NCBI RefSeq assembly: GCF_001544515.1 | Contig: NZ_FCOL02000031.1 | Location: 1 to 64,000, forward strand | DNA length: 64,000 nucleotides | Origin: Caballeronia terrestris | Lineage (GTDB): Bacteria; Pseudomonadota; Gammaproteobacteria; Burkholderiales; Burkholderiaceae | Direction of reading: 5' to 3' | The notes under the pieces: generated by a model | What the model was told of the DNA's origin: nothing | Databases searched by the model: none | Seen by the model: only the letters and a program-made list of their open reading frames with translations | Shown here: positions 18,761-28,392 of the stretch, one piece after another | Position numbering within the stretch: position 1 is the stretch's first letter | Layout: each line of letters begins with the position of its first letter | Program-made: the position numbers and the translations under genes

Positions 18761-20266
18761 TCAGGAAGTTGTCTTCCTCGGCATCCCCAACCCGCCCAGC
18801 AAAGCCGCCAGCGGCTGCTTCGGCGCAGACTTGCGCTCATGCTCGACCGCTTCGTCATGCCGCTTCACCGATGCCGGCGACGGCTCGTATGGCTTCAAAA
18901 AGAATTCATCGATCGGCTGCTGGCGCGCATGCGAGCGCTCGAACGACGTCGCGCGCCGACGGTTTCCCGATTCCTCGCGCGCGTGGCGATGCTCACCGCG
19001 CTCCGGCCGCGGCGGCCGTTCATCGCGACGCGACGAGCTTTCACGGCGCGCAGGCGTCGTGATTGTCAGCGTTTGCACTTCCAGCGGACGCTTGATCAGC
19101 TTTTCGATGTCGGCGAGCTGTTTCTTCTCGTTCGCGCTGCAGAGCGACAGCGCATCGCCCGACGCGCCCGCGCGCCCCGTGCGGCCGATACGGTGCACGT
19201 AGTCCTCGGCGCTGAACGGCAGGTCGAAATTGATGACGGCCGGCAGTTCCACGATATCGAGACCGCGCGCGGCGACGTCGGTAGCGACGAGCGCCTCGAT
19301 TTCGCCGCGCTTGAACGCCTCGAGCGCCTGCATGCGCTCGCCCTGCGTGCGGTCGCCGTGAATCGCCGTCGCGACGATGCCGTCACGCTCCAGCACGCGC
19401 GACAGCCGGCTCGCGCCGATCTTGCTGTTACAGAACACGAGCACTTGCTTGAGCCCGCGATCGCGGATCAGTTGCGCGACGGCGCCCGATTTGTCGCTTT
19501 CGTGCACTTCGAACACGATCTGGCGCACGTTCGTCGCCGTCGAATTGCTGCGCGCGACTTCGATCGTCTGCGGATTGCGCAGATAAGTAGCCGCAAGTTT
19601 CTTGATTTCGCCCGAGAACGTGGCCGAGAACAGCAGCGTCTGACGCTCCTTCGGCAGCAGGTTCAGGATGCGCTGCAGGTCGGGCAGAAAGCCCATGTCG
19701 AGCATGCGGTCGGCTTCGTCGAGGACGAGCATCTGCACCTGGCCCAGGTTGAGCGTCTTTTGCTGGACGTGGTCGAGCAAGCGGCCGGGCGTCGCGATCA
19801 CGATTTCGACGCCGCGCCGAAGCGCCTCGGACTGCGGATTCATGTCGACGCCGCCGAACACCACCGTGCTGCGCAGCGCCGTGTGCTTCGAGTAAGCCTG
19901 CACGTTCGCTGCGACCTGGTCGGCGAGTTCGCGCGTCGGCGTGAGGATCAGCGCGCGCACCGGATGGCGCGCGGGCGATGCGCTCGTGTTCGCCTGCGGC
20001 AAAAGGCGCTGAATGATCGGCAGCGAGAAGCTCGCAGTCTTGCCGGTGCCGGTTTGCGCGGCGCCCATCACGTCGCGGCCGGCAAGCACCACGGGGATCG
20101 CCTGGGCCTGGATCGGCGTGGGAATCGTGTAGCCGGACTCGGTCACCGCCTTCAGGATATCGGCGGACAGACCGAACTGGTCGAACGTGGGCGCGGCGGC
20201 GCTCGCCGGATTTCCGGCGGGTTCGGATGCAGCGGCGGACGTGTTCGTGACGACGGAATCGGACAT
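18761..20266 (-). CDS. rhlE: DEAD-box ATP-dependent RNA helicase
   Basis: A 501-residue RhlE-type RNA helicase, which unwinds RNA during ribosome assembly and decay. The Q motif region is YTIPTPIQAQAIP, Walker A is AAQTGTGKT (residues ~69-77), the DEAD box is VLDEADRMLDMGF, followed by SATF and the C-terminal helicase motifs ATDVAARGLDI and HRIGRTGRAG. A basic, arginine-rich tail (about 395-480) is typical of RhlE. The ATG at 20266 gives MSDSVVTNTS; an upstream start at 20440 would add 58 low-complexity residues and was rejected. Confidence 0.94.
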   Translation of the reverse strand: MSDSVVTNTSAAASEPAGNPASAAAPTFDQFGLSADILKAVTESGYTIPTPIQAQAIPVVLAGRDVMGAAQTGTGKTASFSLPIIQRLLPQANTSASPARHPVRALILTPTRELADQVAANVQAYSKHTALRSTVVFGGVDMNPQSEALRRGVEIVIATPGRLLDHVQQKTLNLGQVQMLVLDEADRMLDMGFLPDLQRILNLLPKERQTLLFSATFSGEIKKLAATYLRNPQTIEVARSNSTATNVRQIVFEVHESDKSGAVAQLIRDRGLKQVLVFCNSKIGASRLSRVLERDGIVATAIHGDRTQGERMQALEAFKRGEIEALVATDVAARGLDIVELPAVINFDLPFSAEDYVHRIGRTGRAGASGDALSLCSANEKKQLADIEKLIKRPLEVQTLTITTPARRESSSRRDERPPRPERGEHRHAREESGNRRRATSFERSHARQQPIDEFFLKPYEPSPASVKRHDEAVEHERKSAPKQPLAALLGGLGMPRKTTS

Positions 20267-20787
20267 GGTGACTATCTGGCTTTCGCTAAAAATGCGCCAG
20301 AGGCGGCGCGTGAAGCGGTGAATATGCGTGAAATTCGTTCGGTGCGCGGCAAATGGGCGCTGGCCGGGGTTTCTGTGCGGTGTGCTTTGGTGGCGTCGCG
20401 GCGCTGGTTTTCGCCGGTTTTTGCCAGCGGCGCCGTTCACGACCTTGCGCTGATTTCATGACAGCGTTCTTTCGGTGGCTGCCGCGCCGTGAGGACTGGC
20501 GCCCGTGGCTTGCAGCGGCATCGGCGGCAGGGCCGTTCGGGCCAGCGTCAACCGCGACCGCCAAAGCCGCACATTGTAGCACTCTGTCCGCCAACGCTCT
20601 GGCCGCCGATCGGCCAATCCGGACGGGCCGAAGCGGCTTTTCACTGCCCTTTCGATCTTGCCCAGGCGACCTCGCGGCAATGCGCGCTTCGGAACACTAC
20701 TCCGTAAGCGACATGCGTGCAGCGACGAAAAAACCGGCTGCCCCGAATCGCTTCGGCGCCGCCAGTCCATCCGTCTCGCGGCGACGC
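20267..20787. other. 521-base intergenic region upstream of rhlE
   Basis: Between the rhlE start and the end of the mliC-like gene, both leftward. Open frames here are short, overlap on both strands and show no recognisable protein. The first ~200 bases before rhlE should hold its promoter and leader; cold-shock-regulated helicases often have long leaders, but no specific element was identified. Confidence 0.5.
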
Positions 20788-21141
20788 CTACTTGCGCGCC
20801 TTGCAATCCGCGAGAAGCGGCGGCGCGTTCTCGCCGGCGCGCCCGCTCGACAGGTTGCCCTCCGGACCCTTCGTCCACCAGGTGTATTCGTCAGCGACGT
20901 ATTTCGCCCCCGAACCCGACATCACGTTGACGAACATCAGCTTGCGGCCGTCGACGGTCAACAACGCAAAGCTCTGCTTGTTCTTCGTGTTGACGTAGCG
21001 AACCGACACGCTCTTGCCGTCTCGACAGTCGTACTTGACCGTCTGCGACGAAGCCTCCTGGATCTGCGGCACGGTCAGCGGCATCGCCGAGACCGTATGC
21101 GCACCCGTCGCCGCCGCGAGCAGCACGAACAGTTTTTTCAT
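20788..21141 (-). CDS. MliC-family periplasmic lysozyme inhibitor
   Basis: A 117-residue exported protein with a clear signal peptide (MKKLFVLLAAATGAHTVSA) and a C-terminal MliC/COG3895 beta-barrel domain. Conserved features are TVKYDCRDGKSVSVRYVN, a central hydrophobic strand (SFALLTVDGRKLMFVNV), YVADEYTWWTKG and the final ADCKARK cysteine, which pairs with the first. The family inhibits C-type lysozyme in the envelope. No lipobox cysteine is seen, so it is probably soluble periplasmic. The ATG at 21141 begins the signal peptide; an in-frame ATG at 21156 would add five residues. A small lipoprotein gene ends 20 bases upstream. Confidence 0.87.
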   Translation of the reverse strand: MKKLFVLLAAATGAHTVSAMPLTVPQIQEASSQTVKYDCRDGKSVSVRYVNTKNKQSFALLTVDGRKLMFVNVMSGSGAKYVADEYTWWTKGPEGNLSSGRAGENAPPLLADCKARK

Positions 21142-21161
21142 TGCTTTCGCTGGCATGGTGG

Positions 21162-21329
21162 TCAATCGATGATCTCGGCGCACGCGTCGGTGGGCGCTGC
21201 CGCCACGTGCCCGACCACCGGCACGGCCTTCAATACCGCCGACGTCACCCGGCACGGCGCGGCCACCACACCACAGCCGCTCAAAACTACGCAAACCGCA
21301 CAAAGCGCCGCCAGAAAACACGATTTCAC
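21162..21329 (-). CDS. Small lipoprotein (DUF6726-like)
   Basis: A 55-residue lipoprotein read from a GTG start at 21329. A perfect AAGGAG ribosome binding site six bases upstream decides the start. The signal peptide is followed by a lipobox VLSGC (Cys19), and the mature part is only ~36 residues with further cysteines. It resembles short DUF6726-type Burkholderiaceae lipoproteins; I know of no function. It lies directly upstream of the mliC-like gene and is probably co-transcribed with it, suggesting an envelope role. The standard open-frame view hides it inside a longer spurious frame reaching into purT. Confidence 0.7.
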   Translation of the reverse strand: MKSCFLAALCAVCVVLSGCGVVAAPCRVTSAVLKAVPVVGHVAAAPTDACAEIID

Positions 21330-21370
21330 TTGCCACTCCTTACGCCTCTTTCGAGAGCACTTTCGATCCG

Positions 21371-22612
21371 TCACTTCGTCGAGACGGGTTTGACCTTCGA
21401 TGCCGCCAGCTTCGCCCTTTCGCGTGCCTCGCCGATGTCGCGTCCGGTCGCGAGCGCAACGCCCATGCGGCGCTTGACGAAACTTTCGGGCTTGCCGAAC
21501 AGGCGCAGATCGGAATCGGGCACGGCGAGCGCATCGGCGACGCCTTCGAACGCAATGCCCGCTTCCTCCAGCCCGCCATATATCACCGCCGACGCGCCCG
21601 GCGCCCTTAACGACGTATCGACCGGCAGGCCGAGAATCGCGCGCGCATGCAGGTCGAACTCCGAGAAGCGCTGCGTGCCAAGCGTGACGAGCCCGGTGTC
21701 GTGCGGACGCGGGCTCACTTCCGAGAACCAGACGTCGTTGCCGCGCACGAAGAGTTCCACGCCGAAGAGGCCGCGGCCGCCGAGCGCCGTCGTGACCTTC
21801 GCCGCGACGTCGCGTGCCTTTTCGAGCGCGGCCGCGCTCATCGGCTGCGGCTGCCACGATTCCACGTAATCTCCTGCGACCTGCAAATGGCCGATGGGTT
21901 CGCAAAAGTAGGTGTCAATCGCGCCGGTCTGCGGATTCGTGGCGCGCACCGTCAACTGGGTGATTTCGTATTCGAAGTCGATGAAGCCCTCGACGATCAC
22001 GCGTCCTTGATTCACGCGCCCGCCCGCCATCGCGTAGTTCCAGGCTGGCTCGACGTCGGCGTCGCTCTTCAGCACCGACTGCCCCTTCCCCGACGACGAC
22101 ATCACCGGCTTCACGACGCACGGAAAACCGATCGTCGCGATGGCCGCCTTCATTTCATCCAGCGATTGCGCGAACGCGTAGGGCGAAGTTGGCAGGCCGA
22201 GCGTTTCAGCGGCGAGCCGGCGGATGCCTTCGCGGTTCATCGTGAGCTGCGTCGCGCGCGCAGTCGGGATGACGACGGCTAGCCCCGCCGATTCGATCTC
22301 CGCGAGCATGTCCGTGGCGATGGCCTCGATCTCCGGGACGATCAGGTGCGGGCGTTCCTTCTCGACGAGGGCGCGCAACGCGGCGGGATCGGTCATGTCG
22401 ATGACGTGCGAGCGATGCGCGACCTGATGGCCGGGCGCGTCGGCGTAGCGGTCGACTGCGATCGTCTCCACGCCCAGCCGCTGCAGCGCGATGATCACTT
22501 CCTTGCCGAGTTCGCCCGCGCCGAGCAGCATCACGCGCGTGGCATGCTCGGACAGCGGCGTGCCGATGCGGCTGGTGTTGACGTTGTCTGCTCCGGGGTT
22601 CGCGGTCTGCAT
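21371..22612 (-). CDS. purT: Formate-dependent phosphoribosylglycinamide formyltransferase
   Basis: PurT makes formyl-GAR from GAR, formate and ATP in purine synthesis, an alternative to folate-dependent PurN. The 413-residue protein has the ATP-grasp layout: N-terminal [21 protein letters not shown], central [18 protein letters not shown] for ATP binding and the metal-binding [27 protein letters not shown]. The ATG at 22612 gives [10 protein letters not shown] with a GGAG ribosome binding site six bases before it. A frame running up to 22813 is not supported. The META-domain gene is divergent. Confidence 0.95.
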   Translation of the reverse strand: MQTANPGADNVNTSRIGTPLSEHATRVMLLGAGELGKEVIIALQRLGVETIAVDRYADAPGHQVAHRSHVIDMTDPAALRALVEKERPHLIVPEIEAIATDMLAEIESAGLAVVIPTARATQLTMNREGIRRLAAETLGLPTSPYAFAQSLDEMKAAIATIGFPCVVKPVMSSSGKGQSVLKSDADVEPAWNYAMAGGRVNQGRVIVEGFIDFEYEITQLTVRATNPQTGAIDTYFCEPIGHLQVAGDYVESWQPQPMSAAALEKARDVAAKVTTALGGRGLFGVELFVRGNDVWFSEVSPRPHDTGLVTLGTQRFSEFDLHARAILGLPVDTSLRAPGASAVIYGGLEEAGIAFEGVADALAVPDSDLRLFGKPESFVKRRMGVALATGRDIGEARERAKLAASKVKPVSTK

Positions 22613-22805
22613 GAGTGCTCCAGGAATGTGGTCCAAACTGGCGGCGATGTTAACACGCAGCAAGTAGCGCCCGTAACTCGTCCGATCGGCATAAGCACAC
22701 ACAACGCACCATGTCGCGCGGCGAGCATTTTGTTGCACATCGGCGCTGGACAAATCGTAGGACGAGTGCGGTACGCTTACGGTTTCGCCAGCTTGAGGAC
22801 CCTCG

Positions 22806-23363
22806 ATGCACACGCCCGCTTCCCGCTTCCTGTCGCGTACTTCATCGCGTTCTCTCTCACCTGCCCGCGTGCCCGGCGCGTTCTCTGCGCTCGCGCTTGC
22901 CGCGCTTCTCGGCGCCTGTACGTTGCCTCAACATCCCGATAGCGCCGCCCCGCCGACCGACCCGTACAATCCGGCCGCCACGCAACTGCTCGACGACACG
23001 CAGTGGGAGCTTACGAGCTGGGCCGATGCAAGCGCCCAGCCGCGCACGATCCCGCACGGCGACAACGGCGAGCCGATCACGCTGAACTTTTCGACCGAAG
23101 GCGGCAAGCGGCGCGTAAGCGGATATTCGGGCTGCAACCGCTATATGGGCACGTACGATCTGAAGGACGGCAAGCTCACGTTCGGCCCGCTTGCCGGAAC
23201 GCGCATGGCGTGCATGCAGGGCGTCGGAGGGGCGCTCGAACAGCCTTATCTGACCGGGCTTACGCATATCGCCAGATCGGGCGTGCAGATGAATCCGCCG
23301 CAGCGACTGCAACTCTCGCTCGACGACGGGCAGGTGCTTACGTTCACGCGTCGCGGGAAGTAA
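22806..23363 (+). CDS. META-domain lipoprotein
   Basis: A 185-residue predicted outer-membrane lipoprotein. After a basic N-terminus and a hydrophobic core the lipobox LLGAC places the lipidated cysteine at residue 38. The mature part contains one META domain (HslJ-like), with W-E-L near residue 67 ([12 protein letters not shown]), [14 protein letters not shown] and [11 protein letters not shown], including the paired cysteines. META-domain proteins are linked to heat shock and secretion, but the molecular role is unclear. The gene is divergent from purT and stands alone. The long N-region before the hydrophobic core suggests a later start is possible. Confidence 0.85.
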   Translation: MHTPASRFLSRTSSRSLSPARVPGAFSALALAALLGACTLPQHPDSAAPPTDPYNPAATQLLDDTQWELTSWADASAQPRTIPHGDNGEPITLNFSTEGGKRRVSGYSGCNRYMGTYDLKDGKLTFGPLAGTRMACMQGVGGALEQPYLTGLTHIARSGVQMNPPQRLQLSLDDGQVLTFTRRGK

Positions 23364-23499
23364 TACGGCGTTCGCCTTGCGCTGCTCTTTCGGCTTCGAA
23401 TCGAAGACCGGGACGTCGTTCGTTAATTCATCGGTCGCATTCACCGGTTAAACTCGACGCCCCGGTCTTCGCCGCTTCCCCCATTCGTTGGTTCCTAGC

Positions 23500-26400
23500 A
23501 TGCACACCGTAGTTCTCGGCTGGTTCGGCGGGTCAGTCGTCTGGTTTCTCCCTCTCTTGTGGCGACTCGTCAAATCGATGCTCCCCAGTGGCGACGGCCT
23601 GCGCGGCCCCGGCACGATTCGCCTTTGGCTCGGGTTTTTCTGCGTGCTGCTCGCGAGCGCGGCGCTCGAAAGCGCGCTTGTCGGCTCGTTCGAGGCGACG
23701 GCTGGCGTCAATCGGGTTGGGTATGCGCTTGCGGGTGCGCTCGCCGGACTCGGCGGAAAAGCGGGTGCCGCGATCGCGGCCGTCGTGCTCTTCGTGAGTC
23801 TGCCGTGGTTGTGCGATTTTCAATGGCGCTCGTTCATGGGCTGGGCGAATGGCGCGTTCGGGCTGGGAATGAATCGGGAGTGGTTCGAGGTGCGGGAGAA
23901 AGCGCCGAAGGAGAAGGTTTCGCGGGAGAAGCCGTCACGCCAGCAAAGCTCGCTCGGTGAATCGGGATACCGCGTGGGCGGCATTCCCGGCCGCACCGCA
24001 CACGACGCGCCAACGCTCGGCCTGCCGACGGCTACGAACCGCGAAGGCGGACGTTATCAGCGTCCGACCGTATGGCAACCGCCTGCGATCCGGCGCAGTG
24101 AAGTAAAAAAGCCTGAAGGTCCTAGCAATCGCCAGGCGAATGGTCGGGAGGCCGCGGCCGGGCGCGGGGTGTCGCGTGAGTTCGTGGAACCGGTTGCGCC
24201 GGTGGGTTGGCTCGGCGATGGTGCCGGTGGGCGCGCGGGGGCGTCGAAAGGGGCCGGGTCTGGCAATGCGTCGCAAGGGTTCGGCTCAGCGCGCAATGTC
24301 GCAGCGGCCGCTGGGACCGCGTCGCGTACGACGGTTGCTGCGAACGCGCAGGTGTCGCGGTCGTCGGCGCAGCGGGCTGCGGCGATGGGGCAAGTGTCTA
24401 CGGGTAGTAATGGCGCGGCAGCGGGCACGACATCAGGGGCTGCGGCTGGGCATCGTCCGCCGGGCTTTTCTCGCCCCGCCAAACCCGCAGGACCGCCTCC
24501 CGCGCCAGCCACGATTCAGGCAACACTACGCTCGATCGAAGAGACCGCCGCGATGTGGACTTCGCTCGCGAGTGCGAGCCTCGCTCGGCGGAATGAGTCC
24601 GACGGGGGACGCGCGGGTCTCGAAGGAAGCGCGCCCGAAGCGACGCCCGCAAGCGAAACAGTTGCTCAGCCATACGCAAGCGAAGGGTCCACAGCGGGCA
24701 GCGCGAACCAGGCGAGTACGACGCGTGACGTGACCGAAGCGTCGCAATCAGCGAACAAGCCGCCGACTTCGAATGCTGGCCGATCAAGTGCGATACCTGT
24801 GCAAGGTGCCGCACCGAACGCTCCGAGGGACAGAGAAAGTGCGTCGAGCACCACGCCGCGTGGGACTAGTACGTTCAGCGCGAGCACGTCGGCCTTGACT
24901 GGCGACCCACAGACTGCGGCTCCTCAATCGTTTTCGGCTGCTCAGTCGATCCCTGCGCAGAAGACAGCGCCTGCTCCTGAACTTGAAGGCGCGGCCCAGA
25001 CTTCGCACGCTCCGCTGATTACGCGGGAGACGCCTGCGCGTGACTCATCGAATCCGACCGCAGAATCAGTCGCGCCGCAAAACACGACGGTTACGCAGAC
25101 GACAGCGCCGGCCCCTGAATTTGAGGGCGCGACGCCGTCGAAGGCTCCGCTGATAACGCCCAAGACGCCTGCGCGTGACTCTTCGATTGCGACCGCAGAA
25201 TCGGCCGCACCGCAAAACACTACGGCTGCGCAGACGATAGCGTCTGCCCCCGAACTTGAAAGCGCAACGCAGCCGAAGGCTCCGCACACACCGTCGATTG
25301 CGCCCGAGACGCCTGCTCGCTCGCAAGCGACGCCTGCGCAATATGTGTGGAATCCGCACGCAGAACCCGTCGCGCCCCAAACAGCAGTTGATGGCGCGTC
25401 TTCCACTGACATCGAAAGCACGGGGCCATCGCAGGCTCCGCACGCGTCAACGGTTGCGACACCAGCGCGCATATTGTCGAATCCGCCCGTAGAACCATTC
25501 GTGCCGCAACAAGCCGCTGAGCTGCAAAGCATTGACGGCGGGCAAGCGGTATCTCCGACAGAAAAAGCCTTCTCGGCAGCGCCTACGCACGCACCGGCTT
25601 CGAACGCGGACATCGCCCCGTGGCTGACGCCCATCCCGGCGCCGGATCTCAACCGCCCTGCCCCGTCGCTTCCCCACACTGATGAAATCCTAGCCCCGGC
25701 CTCAAACGTCGTCCGCTTCCCCATCGCAGCACCCGCGGCACCGGAGCAGGAAACCCCGCCCCGCCCGCCCATCCGCGGCTTCACCCCGACCGAGTTCGAA
25801 TTCCACGCTCCCGCCGCGTCAGCCGTAGAACTCCCCGGCTTCGACCTCCTGGAACGCGCCTCCGACGAAATCGAGCCCGTCACCGAAGAGCACCTCGCCG
25901 AGACCGGCCAGTTGATCGAACAGCGCCTGCAGGAATTCAAAGTCCCGGTGACCGTCGTCGGCGCATCGGCGGGGCCGGTCATCACGCGCTTCGAAGTCGA
26001 GCCCGCGCTCGGCGTGCGCGGCAGCCAGATCGTCGGCCTGATGAAAGACCTGTCGCGCGGGCTCGGCCTCACGTCGATCCGCGTCGTCGAGACGATTCCC
26101 GGCAAGACCTGCATGGGCCTCGAACTGCCGAACGCGCAGCGTCAGATGATCCGTCTCTCCGAAATCCTCGAAGCCGACGTCTACCGCGACTCCAAGTCGC
26201 ACCTGACGATCGCGATGGGCAAGGACATCGTCGGCAATCCGGTCGTGACCGACCTCGCGCGCGCGCCGCACATGCTCGTCGCGGGCACCACGGGCTCGGG
26301 CAAGTCGGTCGCGGTCAACGCGATGATCCTGTCGCTCCTCTACAAGTCGAAGCCCGAGGACGTGCGCCTCATCATGATCGACCCGAAGATGCTGGAGCTC

Positions 26401-27300
26401 TCCGTCTACGAAGGCATCCCCCATCTGCTCGCGCCGGTCGTCACCGACATGAAGCTCGCCGCCAACGCGCTCAACTGGTGCGTCGGCGAGATGGAGAAGC
26501 GCTATCGGCTGATGTCGGCGGTCGGCGTGCGCAATCTGCAGGGCTTCAACCAGAAGGTGCGCAACGCCGACGCCGCCGGCAAGAAGCTCACCAATCCGTT
26601 CTCGCTCACACCCGACGCGCCCGAGCCGCTCTCCACACTGCCGATGATCGTCGTCATCATCGACGAGCTCGCCGACCTCATGATGGTCGCCGGCAAGCAG
26701 ATCGAGCAGTTGATCGCGCGGCTCGCGCAGAAGGCGCGCGCGGCCGGCATCCACCTGATCCTCGCGACGCAGCGGCCATCGGTCGATGTCATCACCGGCC
26801 TCATCAAGGCGAACATTCCGACGCGCGTGGCGTTCCAGGTGTCGTCGAAGATCGATTCGCGCACGATCCTCGACCAGATGGGCGCCGAATCGCTGCTCGG
26901 CGCCGGCGACATGCTGTTCCTGCCGCCGGGCACGGGCTATCCGCAGCGCGTCCACGGGGCGTTCGTCGCCGACGACGAAGTGCATCGCGTCGTCGAATAT
27001 CTGAAGCAGTTCGGGGAGCCGGAGTACGAGGAAGGGATTCTGTCGGGGCCGGCGTCTGAAGGCGCGTCTCAGGATCTGTTCGGCGAGGCGCCCGACGCCG
27101 AAGCCGATCCGCTCTACGACGAAGCGGTGTCGTTCGTGCTGCGCACGCGGCGGGCGTCGATTTCGTCGGTGCAGCGGCAGTTGCGCATCGGCTACAACCG
27201 GGCGGCGCGGCTCGTCGAGCAGATGGAAACCGCCGGCCTCGTCTCGCCGATGGGTAACAACGGCAATCGCGAAGTGCTCGCGCCCGCGCAGCCGGATTGA
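23500..27300 (+). CDS. ftsK: DNA translocase FtsK with long repetitive linker
   Basis: A 1266-residue FtsK/SpoIIIE protein that pumps DNA toward dif and coordinates chromosome segregation with division. About 120 N-terminal residues hold three hydrophobic segments. A low-complexity Ala/Pro/Thr/Ser linker of roughly 650 residues follows, with degenerate ~45-residue repeats at 24973-25550. The motor starts near residue 790; Walker A is AGTTGSGKS (residues 928-936) and Walker B is [14 protein letters not shown]. The C-terminus (about 1195-1255) is the winged-helix gamma domain that reads KOPS ([21 protein letters not shown]). The ATG at 23500 was preferred over an in-frame TTG at 23488. A second ftsK may exist elsewhere, as in other Burkholderiaceae. 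Confidence 0.93.
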   Translation: MHTVVLGWFGGSVVWFLPLLWRLVKSMLPSGDGLRGPGTIRLWLGFFCVLLASAALESALVGSFEATAGVNRVGYALAGALAGLGGKAGAAIAAVVLFVSLPWLCDFQWRSFMGWANGAFGLGMNREWFEVREKAPKEKVSREKPSRQQSSLGESGYRVGGIPGRTAHDAPTLGLPTATNREGGRYQRPTVWQPPAIRRSEVKKPEGPSNRQANGREAAAGRGVSREFVEPVAPVGWLGDGAGGRAGASKGAGSGNASQGFGSARNVAAAAGTASRTTVAANAQVSRSSAQRAAAMGQVSTGSNGAAAGTTSGAAAGHRPPGFSRPAKPAGPPPAPATIQATLRSIEETAAMWTSLASASLARRNESDGGRAGLEGSAPEATPASETVAQPYASEGSTAGSANQASTTRDVTEASQSANKPPTSNAGRSSAIPVQGAAPNAPRDRESASSTTPRGTSTFSASTSALTGDPQTAAPQSFSAAQSIPAQKTAPAPELEGAAQTSHAPLITRETPARDSSNPTAESVAPQNTTVTQTTAPAPEFEGATPSKAPLITPKTPARDSSIATAESAAPQNTTAAQTIASAPELESATQPKAPHTPSIAPETPARSQATPAQYVWNPHAEPVAPQTAVDGASSTDIESTGPSQAPHASTVATPARILSNPPVEPFVPQQAAELQSIDGGQAVSPTEKAFSAAPTHAPASNADIAPWLTPIPAPDLNRPAPSLPHTDEILAPASNVVRFPIAAPAAPEQETPPRPPIRGFTPTEFEFHAPAASAVELPGFDLLERASDEIEPVTEEHLAETGQLIEQRLQEFKVPVTVVGASAGPVITRFEVEPALGVRGSQIVGLMKDLSRGLGLTSIRVVETIPGKTCMGLELPNAQRQMIRLSEILEADVYRDSKSHLTIAMGKDIVGNPVVTDLARAPHMLVAGTTGSGKSVAVNAMILSLLYKSKPEDVRLIMIDPKMLELSVYEGIPHLLAPVVTDMKLAANALNWCVGEMEKRYRLMSAVGVRNLQGFNQKVRNADAAGKKLTNPFSLTPDAPEPLSTLPMIVVIIDELADLMMVAGKQIEQLIARLAQKARAAGIHLILATQRPSVDVITGLIKANIPTRVAFQVSSKIDSRTILDQMGAESLLGAGDMLFLPPGTGYPQRVHGAFVADDEVHRVVEYLKQFGEPEYEEGILSGPASEGASQDLFGEAPDAEADPLYDEAVSFVLRTRRASISSVQRQLRIGYNRAARLVEQMETAGLVSPMGNNGNREVLAPAQPD

Positions 27301-27313
27301 GGAACGGCGCGCT

Positions 27314-28363
27314 TTACCACAGCCGCAGCTTGCGCAAAAAGGCGAGCGTGCCCGCGGCGCACACCACCATCACCGTGATCACGACCCAGAACGAATGCGG
27401 GCCGTGTGTCCCGGGCAGCCCGGCGACGTTCATCCCGAAAATACCGGAAATGAGCGTCGCGGGCATCAGCAACGCGGACATGATCGCGAGCCACAGCAGC
27501 TTGCGATTGATGTCCTCGGAGAGCAGCGCGGCGATCTCGTCCTGTAGCAGCTTCGCGCGTTCGTAAAGTCCCTCCAGCCCGGAACCAAGTCCGTTCAGCA
27601 CCTGGATCGCCTGGATCAGTGCTTCCATCGAGCGCGGCTCGGCCCATTCGAGCCGCCGCGTCACGAGTTGCGTGAGCGCGTTGCGCTCGGGATCGATGAA
27701 GCGTTTCACCTCCACCAGCCGCCGCCGCTGTTCCCCCAGCTCGGCGCGCCAGCTCGAATGGCGGCCCTCGAGCACACCCTCCTCTACGTCGTCGAGACGG
27801 TCGCCGAGTTCGTCGACGCGGTCCGCGAACGTCTCGTTGAGCGCGCGGATCAGGCCCGCGAACAGATCGACCGTATCCCGAAAATACGCGCCCTCAAGCA
27901 CCGCGTGGCGCAGCCGGTCGGTCGATTGAAGCGGCTGCGCGCGCACCGTGATCATGCGATGGCTGTCGACGTAAAAGCGCAGCGCGCCCGTCGCGCGCCG
28001 TGACGCGCGCGCCTCGGGATCGGCCTCGGCCGTGCCCGCCGGTGACACCGCCGCGCGCTCGACGTCGGCCACGACGCCGTACACGAAGTTCGACCCCATG
28101 TGCACGCGCGGGCGCTTGTCCTCGCCGTTCAGGAACTCGCGCGCGACGTCCGGCATCGACGTGACGCCGGTCAGCCAGTTCTCGACGGTGTCGTCGTTCG
28201 CGCTCAAGTGCAGCCACGTCGGGCCGGTGCCGGCGATCTCCGCGCGCGCCTCGTCCCACGAGAGGCGCACGGCTTGCGGCCCGGATAGCCGGAACGCGCT
28301 GATGAAACCGGCCGGCACCGGACGGTTGCGGTCGGAAACGTCAGGCTTTGCTTGGGTGTTCAA
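27314..28363 (-). CDS. ZntB/CorA-family divalent cation transporter
   Basis: A 349-residue CorA-superfamily channel protein. Residues ~15-285 are the cytoplasmic funnel domain and the last ~60 residues hold two transmembrane helices. The pore signature GMN is present (SGIFGMNVAGLPGTHG); the following GLPGT resembles ZntB more than magnesium CorA, suggesting zinc transport. The start is a TTG at 28363 preceded by AAGGAA on the minus strand; no ATG fits as well. The stop is 13 bases from the converging ftsK stop, with no clear hairpin between them. Confidence 0.9.
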   Translation of the reverse strand: MNTQAKPDVSDRNRPVPAGFISAFRLSGPQAVRLSWDEARAEIAGTGPTWLHLSANDDTVENWLTGVTSMPDVAREFLNGEDKRPRVHMGSNFVYGVVADVERAAVSPAGTAEADPEARASRRATGALRFYVDSHRMITVRAQPLQSTDRLRHAVLEGAYFRDTVDLFAGLIRALNETFADRVDELGDRLDDVEEGVLEGRHSSWRAELGEQRRRLVEVKRFIDPERNALTQLVTRRLEWAEPRSMEALIQAIQVLNGLGSGLEGLYERAKLLQDEIAALLSEDINRKLLWLAIMSALLMPATLISGIFGMNVAGLPGTHGPHSFWVVITVMVVCAAGTLAFLRKLRLW

Positions 28364-28392
28364 CGTTTTATTCCTTACAAACTTCTCGGCCT

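Noticed and set aside
18701-20461. A 586-codon frame antisense to rhlE
   Set aside because: Low-complexity arginine-rich shadow; the helicase motifs are on the minus strand.
24973-25550. Repeats considered as a CRISPR array
   Set aside because: Units are ~135 bases, degenerate and in frame with FtsK; there are no short identical repeats with unique spacers or cas genes.
24942-26114. A 390-codon frame antisense to the FtsK linker
   Set aside because: The repeats in the linker keep the opposite strand open too. The reverse product is cysteine/glycine/alanine-rich with no family, and FtsK continues through the region.
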